DNA of 64,000 bases from JASHUC01 sp035606175 (GTDB lineage Bacteria; Pseudomonadota; Gammaproteobacteria; Steroidobacterales; Steroidobacteraceae), in the NCBI GenBank assembly GCA_035606175.1, contig DATNFW010000069.1, positions 30,667 to 94,666 of the forward strand, given 5' to 3'. Shown piece after piece: positions 8,675-17,944 of this stretch (position 1 is the first letter of the stretch; the number at the start of each line of letters is the position of its first letter). The notes beneath the pieces are model-generated. The model was given only the letters and a program-made list of their open reading frames with translations, made no database searches and was not told where the DNA came from. The translations under genes were made by a program, and so were the position numbers.

Positions 8675-10111
8675 ATGCCGATTCGTGCACTCGCGCTCGT
8701 TCTCGCCCTCGCGCTCGGTATCTCCGCGTGCAGCCTCGGCCCTGCGTATCGGCGGCCGAACATCGCTGCGCCCCCGGCCTGGCGCACGCCGCCCGCGGCG
8801 CATCCGACCGGCGCCCCCTCCGAGCCCTCAGTATGGCCGTCCGCGGACTGGTGGAGCGGCTTTCGTTCAGCGGAGCTCGAACGGCTCATCGCAGCAGGCC
8901 GGCGCGCCAACGATGACCTCGCGGCGGCCGTGGCCCGGGTCCGGCAGGCGGACGCCGAGGTAAGGGTTGCGACTGCACCGCTCCTACCCTCACTCGATGC
9001 CGGTGCCACCGGAGCGCGCCAGCGAGTGATCAGCCCCGTTGCCGGCGGAGCGCTCCTCTACAACCAGTTCACGGCCGAGCTTTCCGCAGCTTACGAGCTC
9101 GACTTCTGGGGGAAGAACCGCGCCGCGCGCTCGGCCGCGCTCGCGACGGCGGCCGCGAGCCGCTATGACCGCGAGACCGTCGAGCTCTCTGTGATGGCGA
9201 GCATTGCCGATACGTACTTCGCGGTGCTCGAGCTGCGCGATCGGCTGCACATCGCGCAGGACAATCTCGCAAGCGCCGAGGACATCCTGCAGGGCCTGCA
9301 GACCGACGAATCGGTCGGTACGACGACGGCGCTCGATGTCGCGCAGCAGGCGACGGTCGTGGCCTCCCTCGCCGCCGCCATCCCGCCGCTCGAGCAGCAG
9401 GAGCGCCAGTCGACGGATGCGCTCGCCGTTCTCATCGGTGCAACTCCGCAGGGCTTCGACGTCGCTGCGAACACGCTCAGCAGCATCTCCGCCCCGCCGC
9501 TCGGGGCGGGTCTGCCGTCGGAGCTGCTTGCGCGGCGCCCCGATGTCGCGCGAGCCGAGGCTCAGCTCGTTGCAGCGAACGCCGATATCCGAGCGGCGCG
9601 GGCCGACTTTCTGCCGAGCATCGCGCTCACCGCAGCGGGCGGGTACGAAAGCCGCGATCTTTCGACTCTGCTCGAGCCCGGCAGCCGCATCTACAGTATC
9701 TCGGCCGGCATCACGCAGCCGATCTTTCACGCCGGCGCGATTCTCGGGCAGTATCGGCTCAGTCAGGCGCGCTTCGACGAGCTGCTCGCGAACTATCACA
9801 AGGCGGTGATTTCCGCCTTCGGCAACGCGGAGGATGCGCTCGCGGCGGTTCGGGACAGCGCCGAGCAGCTGGCCCGCGAGGACAACGCCGTCGCGAAGGC
9901 GCGCAGCGCCTACGAGCTGTCGCAGGAGCAATTCCATGCGGGCACCGTCAACATTCTCACCGTGCTCAACACCGAGAGCGCGCTTTTCACGGCTCAGGAT
10001 GCGCTCGCACAGGTGAGGCTCGCGCATCTGCAGGCGCTCGTCGGCCTGTTCAACGCGCTCGGCGGCGGGTGGGAAAGGGATGAGCAGAGAGTGGCACATG
10101 TCGATCGGTAG
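8675..10111 (+). CDS. RND efflux outer-membrane lipoprotein, NodT/OprM family
   Basis: This is the outer-membrane channel of a tripartite pump, 478 residues from ATG 8675. The N-terminus is a lipoprotein signal: a hydrophobic core ending LGISAC with the lipidated cysteine at residue 19, followed by SLGPAYRRP, the usual start of mature OprM-type proteins. Two repeated OEP halves follow, including ADWWSGFRSAELERLI, AAYELDFWGKNRAARSA, and LLARRPDVARAEAQL in the second half. The longer reading frame upstream is ignored because it would bury the lipobox. The adaptor gene overlaps its end by 32 bp. Confidence 0.93.
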   Translation: MPIRALALVLALALGISACSLGPAYRRPNIAAPPAWRTPPAAHPTGAPSEPSVWPSADWWSGFRSAELERLIAAGRRANDDLAAAVARVRQADAEVRVATAPLLPSLDAGATGARQRVISPVAGGALLYNQFTAELSAAYELDFWGKNRAARSAALATAAASRYDRETVELSVMASIADTYFAVLELRDRLHIAQDNLASAEDILQGLQTDESVGTTTALDVAQQATVVASLAAAIPPLEQQERQSTDALAVLIGATPQGFDVAANTLSSISAPPLGAGLPSELLARRPDVARAEAQLVAANADIRAARADFLPSIALTAAGGYESRDLSTLLEPGSRIYSISAGITQPIFHAGAILGQYRLSQARFDELLANYHKAVISAFGNAEDALAAVRDSAEQLAREDNAVAKARSAYELSQEQFHAGTVNILTVLNTESALFTAQDALAQVRLAHLQALVGLFNALGGGWERDEQRVAHVDR

Positions 10112-11447
10112 CAAGTGGTTGAGCCGTACACGGCTCCTGATGGCCGCTCTGGGGCTCGCTGCCCTCGCGCTCATCGCCTGGATGCTTGCGCCGGCGCGAC
10201 CGAGCTCCGCGGCCTCGAAGAGCGAGGAGCCCGCTGCCGTCGCGATCGATGCGGCGGCGGCTTCCCGCCGGGACGTGCGGGTCTATCTCGAGGGGCTCGG
10301 CACGGTGCAGGCGTTCTACACGGTGAAGCTCACCGCCCGGGTGGACGGTGAGCTCACCAAGATCGCCTTCGTCGAGGGGCAGAAGGTCAAACGCGGTCAG
10401 CTCCTCGCGCAGATCGACCCGCGTCCCTATCGGGCAACGCTCGACCAGGCACTCGCGACGCGCGCGAAGGACAACGCGCAGCTCGCAAATGCTCGCAAGG
10501 ATCTCGCGCGTTATGCGTTGCTCGCACCGAAGAGGCTCGCAAGCCAGCAGACGCTCGATGGCCAGCGGGCGCTCGTCGCCCAGCTCGAAGCGCAGCTCGC
10601 CGCGGACAAGGCTGCGATCGAGAGCGCACAGACGCAGCTCTCGTATACACGTATCACCTCCCCGATCGATGGGCGCACCGGCATTCGGCTCGTCGATCCG
10701 GGCAACATCGTGCGAGCCTCCGATACGACCGGAATCGTCGTCATTACGCAGACGCAGCCGATCGCAGCCCTAATCACGCTGCCCGAAAGCGCGCTCGGCG
10801 CGGTGGCACAAGCGATGTCGCAAGGACCGGTGAGCGTCGCGGTGCTGCCGCGTAACGGGGATCGCGCGACAACAGCGGCGGGCTCCGAGGATGCCTCGGG
10901 GGATAGCGCTGGGGCGAGCGCGGCGGAGAGCTCGGGGGATGGCGCCGGAGCGAGTAGCCTGGGCGGCGGCGCCTCCGAGGGCGGCACCGTCCAGCTCATC
11001 GACAATCAGATCGATCCCACATCCGGGACGGTGCGCCTCAAGGCGATCTTTCCGAACGCGAAGGAGCGCCTGTGGCCCGGTGAGTTCATCAACGCACGCA
11101 TCCTCGTGCGAACGGAGCGCCATGCGCTGACGATCCCCTCGGTTGCGCTGCAGCGCGGGCCCGACGGCTTTTACGCCTACGTGATCGGCTCGGATTCGCG
11201 AGTCACAGCGCGCCCGGTCGAGGTCGGCTACAACGATGAGGAAGTCGCCGTCATTCAGAAGGGACTCAAGGAGGGCGAGCGCGTCGCCACGAGCAATTTC
11301 TATCGTCTGGAGCCGGGAGCTCTGGTGCGCGTGAACGAGCCCGTGCGCGAGACCGGTCGCGAAGCGCTTACCGTCGGGCAGGAGCCGCCCTCCGCGAAGC
11401 GATCGGCGTCGGGACGGCAGCACGCCGCCGCGCATAAAGCCACATGA
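10080..11447 (+). CDS. RND efflux periplasmic adaptor (MdtA-like)
   Basis: The adaptor links the inner-membrane pump to the outer-membrane channel. An N-terminal membrane anchor (RLLMAALGLAALALIAWML) is followed by a lipoyl/barrel-sandwich half (VKLTARVDGELTKIAFVEGQ), an alpha-hairpin (Ala/Gln-rich, residues ~115-185), the second lipoyl half (SYTRITSPIDGRTGIRLV) and the beta-barrel. Residues ~262-302 are a Ser/Gly/Ala-rich insert not typical of MdtA. The start may be ATG 10080 (overlapping the previous gene) or ATG 10098, which has the better-spaced AGAGAG; both keep the anchor. The stop overlaps the permease start by 4 bp. Confidence 0.9.
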   Translation: MSREWHMSIGSKWLSRTRLLMAALGLAALALIAWMLAPARPSSAASKSEEPAAVAIDAAAASRRDVRVYLEGLGTVQAFYTVKLTARVDGELTKIAFVEGQKVKRGQLLAQIDPRPYRATLDQALATRAKDNAQLANARKDLARYALLAPKRLASQQTLDGQRALVAQLEAQLAADKAAIESAQTQLSYTRITSPIDGRTGIRLVDPGNIVRASDTTGIVVITQTQPIAALITLPESALGAVAQAMSQGPVSVAVLPRNGDRATTAAGSEDASGDSAGASAAESSGDGAGASSLGGGASEGGTVQLIDNQIDPTSGTVRLKAIFPNAKERLWPGEFINARILVRTERHALTIPSVALQRGPDGFYAYVIGSDSRVTARPVEVGYNDEEVAVIQKGLKEGERVATSNFYRLEPGALVRVNEPVRETGREALTVGQEPPSAKRSASGRQHAAAHKAT

Positions 11448-14400
11448 GCCTATCCACACCGTTCATCGACCGGCCGATCGCGACCTCGCTCCTCATGGCG
11501 GGGTTTCTGCTCGTCGGGCTGGTCGCCTTTCCGCTGCTTCCGGTTGCGCCGCTGCCGCAAGTGGACTTTCCGACGATCCAGGTGAACGCCTCGCTCCCAG
11601 GGGCGAGCCCGGAGACAGTGGCCTCCTCGATAGCCACTCCTCTCGAATACCAGTTCTCCCAGATCCCCGGCGTCACGGAGCTCACCTCCTCGAGCGTGCT
11701 CGGGGCAACGCAAATCACGGTTCAGTTCGATCTCAACCGCAACATCGACGCCGCGGCGCAGGACATTCAATCGGCAATCGATGCCGCGGGCGGACAGCTG
11801 CCGAAGAACCTGCCGGCCCCGCCCCACTACAAGAAGGTCAATCCTGCCGACTCGCCGGTCCTGATCTACGCGCTGCACTCCGACGTTCTGCCGGTCACGA
11901 CCGTGAACGATTACGCCGACACCGTGCTCGCGCAGCAAATCTCGCGCATACCGGGCGTCGGTCAAGTCAACATCTGGGGCCAGCAGAAGCCCTCCATTCG
12001 CGTCCAGGTCGACCCGGCCAAGATCGCCGCGCTCGGCATTCAGCTGGAAGACATCGCGGGCGTGATCGCCGATGCGACGGTCGATGCCCCGAAAGGCTTC
12101 ATCAACGGGAAGCTCCACGCCTACACGATCTACGACAACGATCAGTTGCTCGAGGCGAAGCCCTGGAACGACGTGATCATCGCGTACAAGAACGGCGCGC
12201 CGGTTCGAATCCGCGACATCGGCGTCGCCGTCGACGGGCCGGAGGACTCCCAGCGCACCGCGTATCAGAACGGCCGCGAGGGCTCCATGATCGCGATCAT
12301 GAAGCAGCCGGGCGCCAACGTCATCGACACGGTGAAGCACATCGAGGCGGTGCTGCCGCACATCATGACGGCCGTTCCGCCCGCCATCAAAATCGACAAG
12401 CTCGTGGACCGTACCGTCACGATCAATGCATCGGTCCACGACGTTGAATATACGTTGGTGGTCACGATCGCGCTCGTCGTACTCGTAATCTTCCTGTTCC
12501 TGCGCAACGTCTGGGCGACCGTCATCCCGGGCATCACGGTGCCGCTCGCGCTCTTCGGCACGTGCGCGGCGATGTACCTGATCGGGTACAGCCTCGACAA
12601 CCTCTCTTTGATGGCGCTCACGATTGCGGTGGGCTTCGTCGTCGACGATGCCATCGTGATGCTCGAGAACTGCTATCGGCACGTCGAGGCCGGTATGAGC
12701 TCCCGCGAGGCCGCGCACAAAGGCGCGAAGGAAATCGGTTTCACCATCATCTCGATGAGCCTGTCGCTGATCGCGGTGTTCATCCCGCTCCTGCTCATGG
12801 GGGGAATCGTCGGCCGGCTCTTCCACGAATTCGCGGTCACCGTGACCGCAACGATCGTCATCTCCGCGTTCGTGTCGCTCACGCTCTCCCCGACCATGTG
12901 CGCGCTCTTCCTGCGCAACGAGAAGACCGAGCACCACGGGCGGCTCTACCTCGCGATCGAGCATGGCTTCGAGGGCTTGCGCGCGAAGTACGCGCGCGGC
13001 CTCGACTTCGTACTGCGGCACCAGCGCGCAACGCTCGCCGTGTTCCTCACGACCGTTGCGCTGTCGGTCGTCATGTATGTGATCGTGCCGAAGGGCTTCT
13101 TCCCGCAGGAGGATACGGGTCTCCTCAATGGCGTCTCCGATGCGCCCGAGGATGTCTCCTTCGGGCGCATGGCGGAGCTCGAGCGCCGGCTCGGAAAAGT
13201 GATCTCGGCCGATCCGGCCGTGTCCGGCTGGGTCGCCGCCTTCGGGGGCGGATCGCGACCCGTCAACAACGGCTTCGGGATGATCGCGTTGAAGCCGCGC
13301 AGCGAGCGTCATGCGACGGCCGACGAGGTGATCCGGCGGTTGCGCGCCAAGTTCGCGAAAATACCGGGCGGTACGCTCTTCCTGCAGGTCGTGCAGGACG
13401 TGAGCATGGGCGGACGGGCCACGCGCACGCAATATCAATACGCGCTGACCGATCCGAATCTCGATGAGCTCGACGAGTGGGCGCCGCGTGTTCTCGCCGC
13501 GCTGCAGAAGCTGCCGCAGCTGCGCGATGTCGCCTCCGACCAGGAGACGCACAGCACGAAGCTCTCGGTCGTCATCGATCGCGATGCGGCGGCCCGGTTC
13601 GGGATCCAGCCGGGACTCATCGACCGGACCCTCTACGATGCATTCGGACAGCGGCAGGTCGCACAGTACTTCACGCAGCTCAACAGCTACCACGTGGTGC
13701 TCGAGATATCCCCTTCCCTGCAGGGTGATCCGCGCACGCTCAACGAGCTCTACGTGAAATCGCCGACCACGGGGCAGATGGTGCCTCTGTCGGATCTGGT
13801 GCGGTTCGACACGCGCCACACTGCCGCCCTTTCCATCAATCACCAGAGCCAGTTCCCGGCGGTGACTCTCTCGTTCAACCTCGCACCCGGCGTGGCGCTC
13901 GGACAGGCGGTGGATGCCGTCACGAGAGCCACGGAGCAGATGCGTCTGCCCGCAGGCCTCACGGGCAGCTTCCAGGGTACCGCGCAGGCGTTCCAGGACT
14001 CCCTGCGCACCGAGCCCTATCTGATCCTCGCCGCGGTCGTCGTGGTCTACATCATTCTCGGCATGCTCTACGAGAGCTACATCCATCCGCTCACGATTCT
14101 CTCGACGCTGCCGTCCGCGGGCGTGGGCGCGCTCGCAATGCTCATGGTCTTCCACTTCGATCTCACGGTGCTCGCCCTCGTCGGCATCCTGCTGCTCATC
14201 GGCATCGTAAAGAAGAACGGCATTCTGATGGTGGACTTCGCACTGCAGGCAGAGCGCGAGCAGCACCTCTCCCCGGAGGAGTCGATTCGCAAGGCATGCC
14301 TGCTGCGCTTCCGGCCGATCATGATGACGACCATGGCGGCGCTGCTCGGCGCATTGCCGCTCGCGCTCGGGACCGGCACCGGCTCGGAGCTGCGCCAGCC

Positions 14401-14614
14401 GCTCGGCTACACGATGGTCGGCGGACTGCTGCTCAGCCAGTCGCTGACACTCTTCACGACGCCGGTGATCTATCTCTATCTCGACCGGCTCAACAATCGC
14501 CTGACCGCGCGCTGGCGGCGCAAGCATCACGAGGAGCCCGGTGTGGCCGCTCCGGTCGGCGCCCATTCCTTTGCCGAGCCAGCCGCGCATGCCGCCTCCG
14601 AGCCGCAGCCATGA
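11444..14614 (+). CDS. RND efflux inner-membrane permease (MdtB/MdtC-like, HAE1)
   Basis: This 1056-residue proton-driven drug exporter has the expected RND length and two repeated halves of one plus five helices around large periplasmic loops. It starts FIDRPIATSLLMAGF, has LPQVDFPTIQV after TM1, and GFVVDDAIVMLENCYRH in TM4, where Asp401 and Asp402 are the proton-relay pair. The second half has GILLLIGIVKKNGILMVDFAL and LRFRPIMMTTMAALLGALPLA. Sequence style fits the MdtB/MdtC subfamily, but only a single permease gene is present, so it likely works as a homotrimer. Start ATG 11444 lies within ATGA shared with the adaptor stop; its own stop overlaps the next start in the same way. Confidence 0.93.
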   Translation: MSLSTPFIDRPIATSLLMAGFLLVGLVAFPLLPVAPLPQVDFPTIQVNASLPGASPETVASSIATPLEYQFSQIPGVTELTSSSVLGATQITVQFDLNRNIDAAAQDIQSAIDAAGGQLPKNLPAPPHYKKVNPADSPVLIYALHSDVLPVTTVNDYADTVLAQQISRIPGVGQVNIWGQQKPSIRVQVDPAKIAALGIQLEDIAGVIADATVDAPKGFINGKLHAYTIYDNDQLLEAKPWNDVIIAYKNGAPVRIRDIGVAVDGPEDSQRTAYQNGREGSMIAIMKQPGANVIDTVKHIEAVLPHIMTAVPPAIKIDKLVDRTVTINASVHDVEYTLVVTIALVVLVIFLFLRNVWATVIPGITVPLALFGTCAAMYLIGYSLDNLSLMALTIAVGFVVDDAIVMLENCYRHVEAGMSSREAAHKGAKEIGFTIISMSLSLIAVFIPLLLMGGIVGRLFHEFAVTVTATIVISAFVSLTLSPTMCALFLRNEKTEHHGRLYLAIEHGFEGLRAKYARGLDFVLRHQRATLAVFLTTVALSVVMYVIVPKGFFPQEDTGLLNGVSDAPEDVSFGRMAELERRLGKVISADPAVSGWVAAFGGGSRPVNNGFGMIALKPRSERHATADEVIRRLRAKFAKIPGGTLFLQVVQDVSMGGRATRTQYQYALTDPNLDELDEWAPRVLAALQKLPQLRDVASDQETHSTKLSVVIDRDAAARFGIQPGLIDRTLYDAFGQRQVAQYFTQLNSYHVVLEISPSLQGDPRTLNELYVKSPTTGQMVPLSDLVRFDTRHTAALSINHQSQFPAVTLSFNLAPGVALGQAVDAVTRATEQMRLPAGLTGSFQGTAQAFQDSLRTEPYLILAAVVVVYIILGMLYESYIHPLTILSTLPSAGVGALAMLMVFHFDLTVLALVGILLLIGIVKKNGILMVDFALQAEREQHLSPEESIRKACLLRFRPIMMTTMAALLGALPLALGTGTGSELRQPLGYTMVGGLLLSQSLTLFTTPVIYLYLDRLNNRLTARWRRKHHEEPGVAAPVGAHSFAEPAAHAASEPQP

Positions 14615-15315
14615 AAGTCCTGATCGTCGAGGACAACGAGCGGGTCGCGCGATTCGTCACTAAGGGCCTGCAGGAGGCCGGACACACGACCGATCACGCG
14701 GAGAACGGTCGCGATGGCCTGTTCCTCGCGGCAAGCGAGCGCTACGACGTGATCGTCATGGATCGGATGCTTCCCGGAAGCATCGACGGGCTCGCCATCA
14801 TCGAGGCGCTGCGCAAGGCCGGAAATCCCACGCCGATCCTGATCCTTTCGGCTCTCTCGGATGTCGATGAGCGCATCAGGGGATTGCGCGCGGGCGGGGA
14901 CGATTACCTCACCAAGCCCTTTGCATTCGGCGAGCTGCTCGCGCGGCTGGATGCTCTCGGCCGGCGGGGGCGCCAGGACGCCGCGCAGACCACGCTCGAA
15001 GTGGGCGACCTGCGCATGGACCTGCTCTCGCGGCGCGTAGTGCGCGGCGAGCGCACCGTGCAGCTGCAGCCGCGGGAGTTCAAGCTGCTCGAGTACCTGA
15101 TGCGGCACGCCGGCCAGGTGGTCACGCGCACCATGCTGCTCGAGAACGTCTGGGACTACCACTTCGATCCGCAGACGAACGTCGTCGACGTGCACATCAG
15201 CAAACTGCGGCAGAAGATCGACGCGGACGCGGAACAGCCGCTGCTCAAGACCGTCCGCAGCGCAGGGTATATGATCAGTGCGGACCCGGAGCTCGCCCCG
15301 GTGGGCGAGCGCTGA
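14611..15315 (+). CDS. OmpR/PhoB-family response regulator
   Basis: The 234-residue regulator has an N-terminal receiver domain (acidic pair Glu7/Asp8, phospho-acceptor Asp51 in VMDRMLPG, Lys in LTKPFAF) and a C-terminal winged-helix DNA-binding domain (LQPREFKLLEYLMRHAGQVV, VDVHISKLRQKI). The ATGA overlap with the permease and the kinase gene that follows make a pump-regulator-sensor operon, so it most likely controls this pump in response to envelope stress or a pump substrate. Confidence 0.93.
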   Translation: MKVLIVEDNERVARFVTKGLQEAGHTTDHAENGRDGLFLAASERYDVIVMDRMLPGSIDGLAIIEALRKAGNPTPILILSALSDVDERIRGLRAGGDDYLTKPFAFGELLARLDALGRRGRQDAAQTTLEVGDLRMDLLSRRVVRGERTVQLQPREFKLLEYLMRHAGQVVTRTMLLENVWDYHFDPQTNVVDVHISKLRQKIDADAEQPLLKTVRSAGYMISADPELAPVGER

Positions 15316-15402
15316 GCGAGAAGGATGAGGCCCGCGGGGATCGCCTGCGGCGCATCCGCCCTCCCGCGGCCGCCTGCCTGCGCCGGGTCGGTGAATGCTC
15401 GT

Positions 15403-16827
15403 ATGGCCCGCGTCATCCGCTCCTCCGCCGTCACACTCGCGATCGGGTACTTCGTGCTCGGGGTCGCCGCGCTCGTGCTGTTCGCCGCGCCTCTCAGATA
15501 CGCCTGGCAGGCGACCGTCGAGGATTTCCGCATCGAGCTGCTGGTGGAGGATTCTCAGCGGCTCGGAGAGGTCTTCCGGCTCCGCGGCCCGGCAGGGCTC
15601 GCCGACTTCATCAAAGAGCGCGTGAGCATGCAGATCGCCGGCGAGCGCATCCTGCTGCTCACAGACGCCTCGGGCCGGATGCTCGCGGGCAACGTCCCTG
15701 CCTGGCCCCGCGGCGTCCCGGATCAGCCGGGGACCTATACGGTGCCCATCGAGCTCGACGGGCACCGCACGACCGTGTCGCTCGACCGCACGGTGCTGCC
15801 CGGCGGCTACAACCTCCTCGTCGGCCGGGACGTGGAGCGTTTCGCGCCGCTCGAGCGGCGCTTCTGGTTCGGACTCGCCGCGGCCCTCGCCGTGCTCCTC
15901 GCCGCGGGCGTCATCGGTGCCATCCTCATCAGACGCGCGCTGCTCGCGCGCATTCAGAGCATCCAGCAAACGGTCGCGGCCATCGTGCGCGGCGATCTGA
16001 GCCATCGCTTGCACGTGCGCTCGAGCGGCGATGAGCTCGACACACTCTCGCAGACGATCAATCGGCTGCTCGAGCAGATCGAGCAGCTCGTGCACGGAAT
16101 CGCGAATGTCTCGAACTCGATCGCGCACGATCTGCGCACCCCTCTCGCGGAGCTGCGCTCGCGCCTAGAGGAGCTCGCGCTCACGCGTCCCTCCGCCGAG
16201 CAAACGTTCGCCGAAATCGATGCGGCTGTTGCGGATGTGGACGGCGTCATCCGCATCTTCAACGCGCTGCTCCGCCTGGCCGAGATCGACGCGGGAATGC
16301 GCCGCTCGGACTTCGTCGAGGTGGACATCGCCGACATTGCGGCGAAGGCGATCGAGTTCTATCTGCCGGCCGCGGAGCTCAAGAACCTGAGCACCTCCTT
16401 CCGGGAGCACGGCCCGGTACTCGTGCGCGGCGACCGGGTGCTGCTCGCACAAGCCATCAACAATCTCATCGATAACGCGCTCAAGTACGTCGCAAGCGGC
16501 GGGCACGTGACTGCCGAAGTGCGGCGCCGGTCCGACGACTCGGTCGCGGTGATCGTCTCCGACGACGGCCCAGGCATTCCGGACTCGGAAAAGCCGAAGG
16601 CGGCGCAGCGCTTCTTCCGAGGCGATGCGAGCCGCGGAACACCGGGTGTCGGGCTCGGGTTGAGCCTCGTCGAGGCGATCGCCAAGCTCCATGGCGGCGC
16701 ACTCGAGCTCACCGACAATCACCCTGGCTTGCGCGCGCAGATGATCATCGAGACCGGCGGAATCGTCTCGCGCAAAGCCCTCGAGGAGCGCGAGCAGCCG
16801 GTCGCGCAGGCGGCAGCCGTCGGCTGA
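15403..16827 (+). CDS. Sensor histidine kinase paired with the OmpR-type regulator
   Basis: A 474-residue inner-membrane kinase is predicted from ATG 15403; GTG 15391 is an alternative, and the ATG at 15325 is disfavoured because its Shine-Dalgarno-like AAGG abuts the codon. TM1 is residues ~10-30 and TM2 ~157-178, enclosing a periplasmic sensor of ~125 residues. HAMP follows, then the H-box NSIAHDLRTPLAE with phospho-acceptor His242, N-box INNLIDNALKYV, G1 DDGPGIP and G2 GVGLGLSLVEAIAKLHGG. The kinase should phosphorylate Asp51 of the adjacent regulator. The periplasmic domain has no family I recognise. Confidence 0.9.
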   Translation: MARVIRSSAVTLAIGYFVLGVAALVLFAAPLRYAWQATVEDFRIELLVEDSQRLGEVFRLRGPAGLADFIKERVSMQIAGERILLLTDASGRMLAGNVPAWPRGVPDQPGTYTVPIELDGHRTTVSLDRTVLPGGYNLLVGRDVERFAPLERRFWFGLAAALAVLLAAGVIGAILIRRALLARIQSIQQTVAAIVRGDLSHRLHVRSSGDELDTLSQTINRLLEQIEQLVHGIANVSNSIAHDLRTPLAELRSRLEELALTRPSAEQTFAEIDAAVADVDGVIRIFNALLRLAEIDAGMRRSDFVEVDIADIAAKAIEFYLPAAELKNLSTSFREHGPVLVRGDRVLLAQAINNLIDNALKYVASGGHVTAEVRRRSDDSVAVIVSDDGPGIPDSEKPKAAQRFFRGDASRGTPGVGLGLSLVEAIAKLHGGALELTDNHPGLRAQMIIETGGIVSRKALEEREQPVAQAAAVG

Positions 16828-16844
16828 CGGCACCGGGCACGCCC

Positions 16845-16866
16845 GGGCGGGGTAGGCCCGCCCTTT
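16845..16866 (+). terminator. Hairpin between convergent operons, likely terminator
   Basis: GGGCGGG (16845-16851) pairs with CCCGCCC (16857-16863) around a GTAGG loop and is followed by TTT. It lies between the end of the efflux operon and the end of the convergent VOC genes, so it could serve both directions. Confidence 0.5.
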
Positions 16867-16924
16867 CAGCAGGGCCCGCCAAATGGCGCAGCGGGCGAAC
16901 AGCGCCGGGTGAAACGGCGGCCGC

Positions 16925-17395
16925 TCAGCCCTTCGGGGGCTGCTGGAGCATCTCGATCAAGTTGCCCGCCGGATCGATCGCGACGCCGATGTAGATTCCG
17001 GTCTTACCGAACTCGCGCGGAGCGCCCCGCATCATGCCACCCGCCGCTTTGACCGCCTCGGCGGTCGCATTCACGTCCGAGACATTGAAGATCAGATGCG
17101 GAACGGCGTCCTTGAGCGGCTGCGCGCGCTTCATGATGACGATCTGCGCGGCCTGACTGGCTTTGGCGGCCTCGGCGGTAGCGCCGAAGTTCAGCATGAT
17201 CTCGACGGCGCCGGGGAGCTTGATCCGGTTGACCTCTTTCAAGCCGAATGCCGCCTCGTAGAATTTCGCCAGTGCCGGCACGTCCGGTCCGCCGACTCGC
17301 GCCGCATTGAGACTCACGTCCGCGCGTGCCGCGACGCCCAGCATGAGTCCCGCGCATGCCGCGACCGTGATTGCGAAAGCTCGGCTCGTTGACAT
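16925..17395 (-). CDS. Secreted VOC-superfamily (glyoxalase-like) protein, copy 1
   Basis: The 156-residue product starts at ATG 17395, preceded by GGAGGAAAG, a strong ribosome-binding site that lies inside the last codons of the upstream copy. A signal peptide (MSTSRAFAITVAACAGLMLGVAARA) precedes a single VOC domain: ARVGGPDVPALAKFYEAAFG, PHLIFNVSDVNATAEAV and GVAIDPAGNLIEMLQ, the last containing the usual metal-ligand Glu. VOC proteins include glyoxalase I, dioxygenases and drug-binding proteins, almost all cytoplasmic; export is unusual. Only one base separates it from the neighbouring paralogue, so they are co-transcribed. Substrate unknown. Confidence 0.85.
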   Translation of the reverse strand: MSTSRAFAITVAACAGLMLGVAARADVSLNAARVGGPDVPALAKFYEAAFGLKEVNRIKLPGAVEIMLNFGATAEAAKASQAAQIVIMKRAQPLKDAVPHLIFNVSDVNATAEAVKAAGGMMRGAPREFGKTGIYIGVAIDPAGNLIEMLQQPPKG

Positions 17396-17396
17396 G

Positions 17397-17873
17397 CTAC
17401 TTTCCTCCCGGCTGAATGAGCTCGATGAGATTGCCCGCAGGATCGATCGCAACGCCGATGATGTCGCCCGTCCGATCGATCTTCCGCAGATTGCCGCGCA
17501 TGGAACCTCCGGCTCTCTTCACCGCCTCGACGGTGGCCTGCGCGTCCCGTACGTAGAAAATGAGATGTGGAACCGGGTCTTTGAGCGACTCGGCCCGGCG
17601 CATGATGACGATCTGCGCGTCGGGGTTCGCTTTCGCCGCGGCGGCCGTCTTGCCGAAATTCATGAAGATCTCCAGCACCCCGGGGAGCTGCAGACGGCTG
17701 ACCTCGTTCATTCCGAAAGCGGATTCGTAGAACTTCGCGAGGGCGGACACGTCCGGTCCGCCGACGCGGGCGGCGAACTGCGGCGCGTCCGCCCACGCCG
17801 CGCCGGTCAACATGGACACCGCACCCAACAGAATTGCCGTTCCGGAGGCGATTATCGTTCTTCGTGCGCTCAT
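17397..17873 (-). CDS. Secreted VOC-superfamily (glyoxalase-like) protein, copy 2
   Basis: This 158-residue paralogue of the adjacent gene has its own signal peptide (ending TGAAWA before DAPQ) and the same landmarks: ARVGGPDVSALAKFYESAFG, AQIVIMRRAESLKDPVPHLIF and GVAIDPAGNLIELIQ. More than half of the mature positions agree by eye with copy 1, so the pair arose by tandem duplication. GGGGAG precedes the ATG. It lies 71 bp downstream of the kinase-cNMP gene on the same strand. A single VOC domain normally dimerises to build an active site, so the two copies might form a heterodimer in the periplasm; that is inference. Confidence 0.85.
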   Translation of the reverse strand: MSARRTIIASGTAILLGAVSMLTGAAWADAPQFAARVGGPDVSALAKFYESAFGMNEVSRLQLPGVLEIFMNFGKTAAAAKANPDAQIVIMRRAESLKDPVPHLIFYVRDAQATVEAVKRAGGSMRGNLRKIDRTGDIIGVAIDPAGNLIELIQPGGK

Positions 17874-17944
17874 CTGGACTCCCCTGCCCCGTGACTCGGG
17901 CCGGAGATCATATCGCGCCGCACCGCCGCACGGTCAAGAGCGCC

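Noticed and set aside
11450..14590. Very long open frame on the minus strand opposite the RND permease
   Set aside because: It mirrors the permease codons in a high-GC gene, is rich in Arg/Glu/His without any domain, and has no ribosome-binding site. It is an antisense artefact.
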